From Pararhizobium polonicum (GTDB lineage: Bacteria > Pseudomonadota > Alphaproteobacteria > Rhizobiales > Rhizobiaceae): a stretch of DNA of 64,000 nucleotides. The position numbers were made by a program, and so were the translations under genes. Below the pieces are notes generated by a model. That model was not told the DNA's origin and ran no database searches. It worked only from the letters and a program-made list of their open reading frames with translations. Each line of letters begins with the position of its first letter. The first letter of the stretch is position 1. The stretch spans positions 62,001-126,000 of the forward strand of contig NZ_LGLV01000013.1 in the NCBI RefSeq assembly GCF_001687365.1, given 5' to 3'. Shown in pieces: positions 57,785 through 64,000 of this stretch.

Positions 57785-59542
57785 ATGCGTCTGCTTCTCG
57801 CCGCTCTCGCCGCCACGACGTTCCTCGCCGGTGCCGCACAGGCCACCACCATCTATCCGCTTGATCGTGCAACCATTCTTGCTGGCTCACCATTCGACTT
57901 CAAGGTCGAGTTCAAGACCGTCGTCAAGCCGGAAGATGTCAAGATTTCGGTCAACGGTCAGGATTATAAGACGGTTCTGGGCAAGGATGCCGAGTTCGTC
58001 GCTGAAGAAAAGGGCAAGGAAGACAAGGTTCTCGGCTCGGCGCTGATCGCCCGCGGGCTGACCATCCCCGCCGAAGGCGCCTATACGATCGAGGTGACCG
58101 CCGGCTCGGAAACCAAGACCGTGACCTGGGACGTCTACAATACCGGCACGGCCCAGAAAGCGAAGAACATCATCTTCATCCTCGGCGATGGCCTCTCGGT
58201 TGCCCACCGCACCGGTGCCCGCATCATGTCGAAGGGGATGAGCGAGGGCAAGGCGAACGGCCGCCTCAACATGGACGATCTCGATCACATGGCCTTCGTC
58301 GGCACATCCTCGACAGAGGCGATCGCCACGGACAGCGCCAACACGATGTCGGCCTACATGACCGGTCACAAGACGGCCGTCAACGCGCTCGGCGTTTATG
58401 CGGACCGCACGCCGGATAGCTTTGACGACCCGAAGGTCGAGACCATCGCGGAAGCCATTCGCCGTCAGACGAAGAAGTCGATCGGCATCGTTTCGACCGC
58501 CGAAATCGAAGATGCGACACCGGCTGCCGTCGTTGCCCATACGCGCAAGCGCGCCGACAAGGAGCAGATCGTCGGCATGATGTTCGACGTCAAGCCGGAT
58601 GTCATTCTGGGCGGTGGCTCCGCCTATTTCCTCGGCAAGGATATTCCCGGTTCCAAGCGCAAGGATGACAAGGATTATATCAAGCTCTTCCAGGAAGCCG
58701 GCTATACGCTTGCCACCGACAAGACCGAACTGCAGGCGGCGACCGGCACCAATACCGGCAAGATCCTCGGCCTGTTCCACACCGGCAACATGGATGTGAC
58801 GCTGGACCGCGAGTTCCTGAAGAAGGGGACCGTCGACAAGTTTCCGAACCAGCCGGGCCTGGTGGACATGACCAAGGCTGCCCTTGGCGAACTGTCGAAG
58901 AACGAGGAAGGCTTCTTCCTGATGGTCGAAGGCGCCTCGATCGACAAGATGTCGCATCCGCTCGACTGGGACCGCGCACTGGTCGAAACCATCGAGCTCG
59001 ACCAGGCTGTCGGCGTTGCCCGCGAATTCGCCAAGAGCCATCCGGATACGATGATCGTCGTCACCGGCGATCACACCCACGGCGTTTCGATCATCGGCAC
59101 CATCGATGACGAAAAGCCGGGCACCGAGATGCGCGAAAAGGTCGGCACCTATGCCGACGCCGGCTTCCCCAACTACACGGATGAGAACAAGGACGGCTAT
59201 CCGGACAAGATCGACGTCACCCGCCGCCTGTTCCTGGCTGCCAACAACGGTCCGGATCATTACGAAACCTTCCGTCCGAAGCTCGACGGTCCTTTCGTTC
59301 CGGCGATCCAGAACGAAAAGAAGGAATATGTCGCCAACGAGGCCTACAAGGATGTTCCCGGTGCCGTCTTCGTTCAGGGCAATATTCCCAAGAGCGGCGA
59401 TAGCGGCGTCCATGCCGTTGACGACGTCGTCCTGCAGGCCACCGGCCCGGGTGCCGAAGAGTTCAAGGGCTATATGGAGCAAAGCGACATCTACCGTGTT
59501 CTGGCAGATGCATTTGCTCTCGGCGTCAAGGAAACGAACTGA
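57785..59542 (+). CDS. Secreted alkaline phosphatase
   Basis: A 585-residue periplasmic phosphomonoesterase of the PhoA-type metalloenzyme superfamily. The signal peptide is MRLLLAALAATTFLAGAAQA. An N-terminal beta-domain (about 25-110) precedes the catalytic domain, which begins NIIFILGDGLSVAHRTGARI with the metal-binding Asp. The nucleophile Ser is in ATDSANTMSAYMTGHKT, zinc ligands are in VEGASIDKMSHPLDW and VVTGDHTHGVSIIG. Strong AGGAGG lies 7 nt upstream, and a PHO box precedes it. The enzyme needs zinc and magnesium, which is relevant to the neighbouring His-rich transporter. It is longer than E. coli PhoA (about 470). Confidence 0.94.
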   Translation: MRLLLAALAATTFLAGAAQATTIYPLDRATILAGSPFDFKVEFKTVVKPEDVKISVNGQDYKTVLGKDAEFVAEEKGKEDKVLGSALIARGLTIPAEGAYTIEVTAGSETKTVTWDVYNTGTAQKAKNIIFILGDGLSVAHRTGARIMSKGMSEGKANGRLNMDDLDHMAFVGTSSTEAIATDSANTMSAYMTGHKTAVNALGVYADRTPDSFDDPKVETIAEAIRRQTKKSIGIVSTAEIEDATPAAVVAHTRKRADKEQIVGMMFDVKPDVILGGGSAYFLGKDIPGSKRKDDKDYIKLFQEAGYTLATDKTELQAATGTNTGKILGLFHTGNMDVTLDREFLKKGTVDKFPNQPGLVDMTKAALGELSKNEEGFFLMVEGASIDKMSHPLDWDRALVETIELDQAVGVAREFAKSHPDTMIVVTGDHTHGVSIIGTIDDEKPGTEMREKVGTYADAGFPNYTDENKDGYPDKIDVTRRLFLAANNGPDHYETFRPKLDGPFVPAIQNEKKEYVANEAYKDVPGAVFVQGNIPKSGDSGVHAVDDVVLQATGPGAEEFKGYMEQSDIYRVLADAFALGVKETN

Positions 59543-59558
59543 TCGTTTGTCCATAGTT

Positions 59559-59596
59559 CCGGCGGGCTGCCTGCAGCCCGCCGTATTCCGTTTTCT
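59559..59596 (+). terminator. Hairpin after alkaline phosphatase
   Basis: GGCGGGCTGC (59561-59570) pairs perfectly with GCAGCCCGCC (59573-59582); in RNA a few inner pairs would open to form the loop. GTATTCCGTTTTC follows, so the T-tract is weak. Partial read-through into the next operon is possible. Confidence 0.65.
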
Positions 59597-59650
59597 AGCG
59601 CGCCGCCGAGCCAGTCATATGCCGCGTCTGTTCGTCAGGGAGATCGTTCG

Positions 59651-60115
59651 ATGCCCCGTCCTTTTGTCAAAACCACGCGTCGCGGCGTGCTTGCCCTGAT
59701 GGCCGGCCTGCCGCTGATGAGTTTGGCCCGCCCGTCCCAGGCTGCTGCCCCGACGCTGACCTTCGATGAGCTTTACGGCAAGTTCGGCGTCCTCGGGCTC
59801 GAGTTTTCGCAGAAGGTGAAGACGCTCGCGGGACAGGAGGTATCGGTCCGCGGCTTCATGGCACCGCCGCTGAAAGCAGAGGCTTCCTTTTTCGTACTGA
59901 CGCAGATCCCCATGTCGATCTGCCCGTTCTGCTCGTCCGATGCCGACTGGCCGGACAATATCATCGTCGTCTATCTCGGCGAAAAACAGACCTTCGTGCA
60001 GCCGTCGCAGGCGATCGACGTTCGCGGTGTGCTGGAGTTCGGCTCCTGGACAGATCCGGAAACCGGTTTCGTCAGCCTCTTGCGTCTGCGCGAGGCAGAT
60101 TATGCTTCGGTCTAG
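59651..60115 (+). CDS. Periplasmic CPFC-motif protein (DUF3299-like)
   Basis: A 154-residue exported protein. The N-terminus KTTRRGVLALMAGLPLMSLA has a twin-arginine-like signal, with cleavage near SQA-AA. The mature part is a small beta-rich domain, LAGQEVSVRGFMAPPLKAEA, then PMSICPFCSSDADWPDNIIV with a CxxC. It ends FGSWTDPETGFVSLLRL. The G-x-x-V-x-V-x-GFM-x-P pattern resembles DUF3299-type proteins found beside FtsX-like ABC transporters in zinc-regulated loci; I could not confirm this. It overlaps nothing but is 9 bp before the ATPase gene, so the three genes form an operon. Its CxxC may bind metal or be redox-active. Confidence 0.7.
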   Translation: MPRPFVKTTRRGVLALMAGLPLMSLARPSQAAAPTLTFDELYGKFGVLGLEFSQKVKTLAGQEVSVRGFMAPPLKAEASFFVLTQIPMSICPFCSSDADWPDNIIVVYLGEKQTFVQPSQAIDVRGVLEFGSWTDPETGFVSLLRLREADYASV

Positions 60116-60124
60116 GGTGGTTTG

Positions 60125-60814
60125 ATGCTGTCGCTCGCACTTTCCGGGGTTTCCGTGTCCTATCCGGGCCTGTCTGCCCCCGTCCTCGATATTCCCGCCC
60201 TTTCGATCGTTGCGGGCAGCCGTGTGGCCATCACCGGCGCGTCTGGATCGGGGAAAAGCACCTTCGTCAACATCGTGACAGGGCTGGAGCGCGTGCGAAA
60301 CGGTACCGTGGCGTGGGGCGGCATGGATCTCGTGCCGATGACCGAGCGCAGCCGGGATCGCTGGCGTGGTGCCCATATCGGCCTTGTCATGCAGGATTTT
60401 CATCTGTTTGCAGGTTTGAGCGCTCTGGACAATATCCTGCTTCCGGCCCGGCTGTCGCGCGCCCTGGCCACGGGTGACAGGGACCGGGCCATGCAGCTTC
60501 TGGACGCCGTCGGGCTTTCGCGTGCCGATCAGAAGATCGAAACCATGTCGCGCGGCGAGATGCAGCGGGTGGCGATTGCCCGGGCGCTGCTGCGCAAGCC
60601 GGGCGTGCTGATTGCCGACGAGCCGACCGCAAGCCTCGACAGCGACAGCGGTGAGACCGTCGTGCGGCTGCTCATCGAGCTTTCGCTCAGCAATGACAGC
60701 ACGCTGATCGTCGTGTCGCACGATCCCCGCCTGACCGGCCGTCTGGATCGCTGCATCACCCTCGCCGCCGGGCGGATCACCGCCGATGTGCAGCGACAGG
60801 AGATGGCGGCATGA
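60125..60814 (+). CDS. ABC transporter ATPase (LolD/MacB type)
   Basis: A 229-residue ABC ATPase of the LolD/FtsE/MacB group. Walker A is ITGASGSGKSTFVN (about residues 37-48), the Q-loop is GLVMQDFHLFAGLS, Walker B is GVLIADEPTASLD, and the H-loop is IVVSHDPRL. The ABC signature is MSRGEMQRVAIARAL instead of LSGGQ, so Gly-Gly-Gln has become Arg-Gly-Glu. The start is ATG at 60125; a TTG one codon before is possible. It lies between the CPFC protein (9-bp gap) and the FtsX-like permease (4-bp overlap), so it energises that permease. Confidence 0.92.
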   Translation: MLSLALSGVSVSYPGLSAPVLDIPALSIVAGSRVAITGASGSGKSTFVNIVTGLERVRNGTVAWGGMDLVPMTERSRDRWRGAHIGLVMQDFHLFAGLSALDNILLPARLSRALATGDRDRAMQLLDAVGLSRADQKIETMSRGEMQRVAIARALLRKPGVLIADEPTASLDSDSGETVVRLLIELSLSNDSTLIVVSHDPRLTGRLDRCITLAAGRITADVQRQEMAA

Positions 60815-62109
60815 CCGGTTTCATTCTTGCGGATCTGCGCCGTCTCTGGGCCGGCTCGCTTGTCGTCATTCTGCTGATCGCTTTTGCCACGGCGCTCGGC
60901 GTCGCGGTCACGCTGCAGGAGCGGGCGCTGAGGCTCGGCAGCGCACGGGCCGCCGACCGGTTCGATCTCGTGGTGGGCGCGCCCGGCAGCGAGACGCAAT
61001 TGCTGCTGTCTTCGGTCTTCCTCCAGCCCTCGCCCCTGCCACTGATGCCGGGCGATGTGCTGGCCAAGCTCGCCGCCGATCCGCGTGTCTCCTGGGTGGC
61101 CCCCATCGGTTTCGGCGATTCCTTCTCCGGCTATCCGATTGTCGGCACGTCGGCGGCGCTGGCCGGCAATCTCTCGGGCCTGGCGGAGGGCGCTACCTTT
61201 GCCAGGGCGGGCGAGGCCGTCGTCGGGGCAGCCGTCCATCTGCCGATCGGTTATGCGGTGAAGCCGACCCACGGCCTTGCCGACCATGGCGGCGAAACCC
61301 ATACCGAACTGGCCTATCGCATCACCGGCCGCATGGCTGCGACCGGAACCTCCTGGGACCGGGCGATCCTCGTGCCCATCCAGTCCGTCTGGAGCCTGCA
61401 CGGCATGGGCGGTCATTCCGATGAGGCGGCGGCAGACCATGATGGCGAGCCTCATGATGCCCAAGCGCATGCGGCCGATCATGGCGCGCAACCCGACGGC
61501 GATCACGACCACGATCACGCAGCTCTCGACCCCGACGCCCCGCTTGACGAAAACTGGACGGCAGAAACCCCCGGTCTCCCGGCTGTCCTGGTCAAGCCGA
61601 AAACCATTGCCGATGCCTATAAGCTCAGGCAGGCCTATCGCGGCAACGGTACGCTCGCCGTCTTTCCCGGCGAAGTGCTGACCAGCCTTTATGCAACGCT
61701 CGGCGATGCCAAGCGGGTGCTTTCGGCCGTCGCCATCGGCGCGCAGGTTCTCGTCGCCGCCGCCGTGCTTCTGGTCACCGTCATCCATGTCGGCCAGCGC
61801 CGCCGCCAGATCGGGGCTTTGAGGGCTTTCGGCGCACCGCAACCGGCCGTGCTTGTGATCGTCTGGCTGGAGCTGTTCATTCTCGTGGCGCTTGGCATCG
61901 TCCTGGGCTTTGCCATCGGCTATGGCGCGGCAGTGTTTCTCTCCCGGCTTTTCTCGGGCGAAAGCGGCGTTGTCCTGCCGGTGATGTTTGCGCGCGAGGA
62001 TCTGGCCAGCGCTGCTGCGATCACTGCCTTTGCCGCCGTGCTTGCCCTTGTGCCGGCGCTGCTTGCCTATCGCCAGTCACCGGCGGCTGCGCTGCGGTCC
62101 GCAGCCTGA
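60811..62109 (+). CDS. FtsX/MacB-type ABC permease with histidine-rich periplasmic loop
   Basis: A 432-residue membrane protein with one N-terminal transmembrane helix (about 15-35), a large periplasmic region (about 40-305) and three C-terminal helices (about 308-332, 350-378 and 398-420). This is the FtsX/MacB permease topology. The C-terminal part contains VIHVGQRRRQIGALRAFGAP, the coupling region. Residues 197-236 form a His/Asp-rich loop with nine His, ending GDHDHDHAALD. MacB-type permeases move molecules across or out of the outer leaflet; the loop suggests metal binding. The gene overlaps the ATPase by 4 bp. The substrate is unknown. Confidence 0.9.
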   Translation: MTGFILADLRRLWAGSLVVILLIAFATALGVAVTLQERALRLGSARAADRFDLVVGAPGSETQLLLSSVFLQPSPLPLMPGDVLAKLAADPRVSWVAPIGFGDSFSGYPIVGTSAALAGNLSGLAEGATFARAGEAVVGAAVHLPIGYAVKPTHGLADHGGETHTELAYRITGRMAATGTSWDRAILVPIQSVWSLHGMGGHSDEAAADHDGEPHDAQAHAADHGAQPDGDHDHDHAALDPDAPLDENWTAETPGLPAVLVKPKTIADAYKLRQAYRGNGTLAVFPGEVLTSLYATLGDAKRVLSAVAIGAQVLVAAAVLLVTVIHVGQRRRQIGALRAFGAPQPAVLVIVWLELFILVALGIVLGFAIGYGAAVFLSRLFSGESGVVLPVMFAREDLASAAAITAFAAVLALVPALLAYRQSPAAALRSAA

Positions 62110-62269
62110 GCGCGATATTCGACTAAAGTCATAATCCCAAAGCATCGCTGACGATGGATGGCGTTTTCTGTCATTTTGTCGCCATCGCGTGTTCCGCTTC
62201 GAGATCAGGGAGGATTTCGGGGCAATCGGGGGATGCGTACAAGCCGTTTTTGAGTGGAGGACAAACGAA

Positions 62270-64000
62270 ATGGCAAATGTCGCAGCAGCGGCGGTCGAAA
62301 AATCCGGCCCCATGACCGCGGAGCAGAAGAAGGTGATTTTCGCCTCCTCGCTCGGCACGGTCTTCGAATGGTACGATTTCTATCTCTACGGTTCGCTGGC
62401 CGTCTATATCGGCGCGACCTTCTTTTCGCAGTATCCTGAAACCACCCGCAACATCTTCGCGCTGCTTGCCTTTGCAGCCGGCTTCCTGGTGCGGCCGTTC
62501 GGCGCGCTGGTGTTCGGCCGTCTCGGCGATCTCGTCGGCCGCAAATACACCTTCCTCGTCACCATCGTCATCATGGGCCTGTCGACCTTCCTCGTCGGCA
62601 TCCTGCCCGGCGCCGCCTCGATCGGCATCGCCGCTCCGATCCTTCTGATCGTGCTGCGCATGCTGCAGGGCCTGGCGCTCGGCGGCGAGTATGGCGGTGC
62701 CGCGACCTATGTGGCCGAGCATGCGCCGCAGGGCAAGCGCGGTTACTTCACCTCCTGGATCCAGACGACGGCGACGCTTGGCCTGTTCCTGTCGCTGGTG
62801 GTCATTGTTCTGGTGCAGATGCTGCTCGGCAAGGAAGCCTTCGCCGCCTGGGGCTGGCGCATCCCGTTCCTGTTGTCCTTCATCCTGCTCGGGGTTTCCG
62901 TCTGGATCCGCCTGAAGATGAATGAATCGCCCGCCTTCAAGAAGATGAAGGAAGAGGGCAAGGGCTCCAAGGCGCCGCTCACCGAGGCCTTCGGCCAGTG
63001 GAGAAACGCCAAGATCGCCCTGCTCGCCCTGTTCGGCGCCGTCGTCGGCCAGGCCGTCGTCTGGTATTCCGGCCAGTTCTACGCGCTGTTCTTCCTGCAG
63101 AACATCCTGAAAGTGGACGGCCAGTCGGCCAATATCATGGTCGCCGCCTCGCTGATCATCGGCACCGGCTTCTTCGTCGTCTTCGGCTGGCTGTCCGACA
63201 AGATCGGCCGCAAGCCGATCATCATGGCCGGCCTGGCGCTGGCGATGCTCACCTATTTCCCGCTGTTCAAGGCGCTGACCTGGGCGGGCAATCCGGCGCT
63301 GGCCGAGGCGCAGGCCACCGTGCGGGCCACCGTCACGGCCGATCCGGCGGACTGCAAGTTCCAGTTCAACCCGACCGGCACGGCCAAGTTCACCACCTCC
63401 TGCGATATCGCCACCTCGTTCCTGACCCGAAACTCGGTGCCCTATGACGTCGTTCCCGGCCCTGCCGGCACGCCGGCAACGGTCAAGATCGGCCAGGAAA
63501 CCGTCAGCAGCTACGATTCCGTCGCTGCCGGCGATCAGGCCAAGGCGATGAACGGCGCCTTCGAAAAGCAGATCAACATCGCGCTCCACGATGGCGGCTA
63601 TCCGCTCGTTCGCGGCGCGGCCAAGGTTGCGGAAAGCAAGCTCGACGGCTTCGTTGCCGCCAATCCGGAGCTGGCGCTCGATGCCGCTGCGGTTCGCGGC
63701 GGAGACAAGGCAACGATGACGGGCGAAGAGCTGGTCGCTGCCAAGCTTCTGACGGCGGAAGAAGCAGCCGGTGTCACCGACATGCCGGTCTATACGATCG
63801 ACAAGGGCGGTGCCTTTGCCATGGTTGCCGATCCGGCGCGCGTCAACTGGGTGATGGTCATCGCCGTGCTGACCGTGCTGGTCATCTACGTGACGATGGT
63901 CTACGGCCCGATCGCCGCCCTGCTGGTTGAGCTGTTCCCGACCCGCATCCGCTATACCGGCATGTCCCTGCCCTATCATATCGGCAACGGCTGGTTCGGC
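62270..64000 (+). CDS. MFS transporter of the metabolite:H+ symporter type with long insertion (3' end cut)
   Basis: At least 577 residues, cut by the right edge. It starts as a typical MHS-family symporter: SSLGTVFEWYDFYLYGSLAV, GFLVRPFGALVFGRLGDLVG with the GRLGD loop, LQGLALGGEYGGAATYVAEH, and WLSDKIGRKPIIMAG for the second-half loop. From about residue 335 to 523 a polar, mostly extracytoplasmic-looking insertion of about 190 residues occurs (ADPADCKFQFNPTGTAKF and so on). Transmembrane sequence then resumes (VNWVMVIAVLTVLVIYVTMV). Usual members are about 430-450 residues. GGAGG lies 8-9 nt before the ATG. The substrate is unknown. Confidence 0.88.
   Translation, partial: MANVAAAAVEKSGPMTAEQKKVIFASSLGTVFEWYDFYLYGSLAVYIGATFFSQYPETTRNIFALLAFAAGFLVRPFGALVFGRLGDLVGRKYTFLVTIVIMGLSTFLVGILPGAASIGIAAPILLIVLRMLQGLALGGEYGGAATYVAEHAPQGKRGYFTSWIQTTATLGLFLSLVVIVLVQMLLGKEAFAAWGWRIPFLLSFILLGVSVWIRLKMNESPAFKKMKEEGKGSKAPLTEAFGQWRNAKIALLALFGAVVGQAVVWYSGQFYALFFLQNILKVDGQSANIMVAASLIIGTGFFVVFGWLSDKIGRKPIIMAGLALAMLTYFPLFKALTWAGNPALAEAQATVRATVTADPADCKFQFNPTGTAKFTTSCDIATSFLTRNSVPYDVVPGPAGTPATVKIGQETVSSYDSVAAGDQAKAMNGAFEKQINIALHDGGYPLVRGAAKVAESKLDGFVAANPELALDAAAVRGGDKATMTGEELVAAKLLTAEEAAGVTDMPVYTIDKGGAFAMVADPARVNWVMVIAVLTVLVIYVTMVYGPIAALLVELFPTRIRYTGMSLPYHIGNGWFG

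Noticed and set aside
62171..63979. 602-codon leftward open frame
   Set aside because: Antisense to the MFS transporter, which has clear membrane motifs and a ribosome-binding site.

Overview
The window looks like a chromosomal segment of a Rhizobiales bacterium, most likely Rhizobiaceae (Rhizobium/Agrobacterium group). The reasons are the high GC content, the gene set (DUF299-hemE-hemJ-rho-mnmE-mnmG-rsmG-parA-parB, secB/dnaQ/coaE/aroE/maf, a TrcR-type DUF1013 protein, a Tim44-like protein, a very large NAD-glutamate dehydrogenase) and frequent GANTC sites at the presumed origin. The genus is inferred from gene content, not from any database search. I see no rRNA, tRNA, CRISPR array, prophage or insertion sequence. 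Both ends cut through genes.

Layout. (1) 1-7762: an accessory catabolic block. A periplasmic sugar-binding protein (cut by the left edge), a FucU/RbsD mutarotase, an aldo/keto reductase and a UxaA-type sugar-acid dehydratase run leftward. A divergent GntR/FCD regulator follows, then a leftward HpcH/HpaI aldolase and a GabD-type aldehyde dehydrogenase. Together they suggest a non-phosphorylative route for a 6-deoxy or related sugar. (2) 8025-14738: nitroreductase, gyrB and an overlapping leftward cluster (Tim44-like, MltA, Smr, XRE regulator), then fxsA. (3) 14818-18963: secB, then the overlapping dnaQ-coaE-aroE-maf operon and the DUF299 kinase/phosphorylase.

(4) 18964-19367: the gap between the DUF299 gene and hemE, where alphaproteobacterial chromosome origins lie. 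It has two perfect DnaA boxes, several near-matches, eight GANTC sites in 266 bp and an AT-rich stretch, and gene direction flips here. I call it oriC. (5) 19368-28246: hemE-hemJ, rho, mnmE-mnmG-rsmG-parA-parB, all rightward. Six parS-like palindromes are spread from 17.5 to 56.2 kb; three carry a GATTC half-site change that creates a methylation site. (6) 28305-35431: holA-lptE-leuS leftward, then a PLP-homeostasis protein and prpE.

(7) 35656-46448: a nucleoside-permease-family protein, TrcR, acsA, a DUF1674 protein, htpX-rsmB, a heparinase II/III-like protein and purH. (8) 46522-54895: paired REP-like hairpins, a UMF1-family MFS protein, NAD-GDH, pdxY and a beta-carbonic anhydrase. (9) 55021-64000: another REP-like hairpin, an MltB-type transglycosylase, asd, then a PHO-box-preceded alkaline phosphatase followed by a three-gene unit: a Tat-type CPFC protein, a LolD/MacB-type ATPase and an FtsX-type permease with a histidine-rich loop. 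An unusually long MFS transporter runs off the right edge.

The most interesting places are the origin/parS architecture, the phoA-adjacent His-loop ABC unit (a candidate metal-handling system next to a metalloenzyme) and the mixed-family sugar pathway at the left end.
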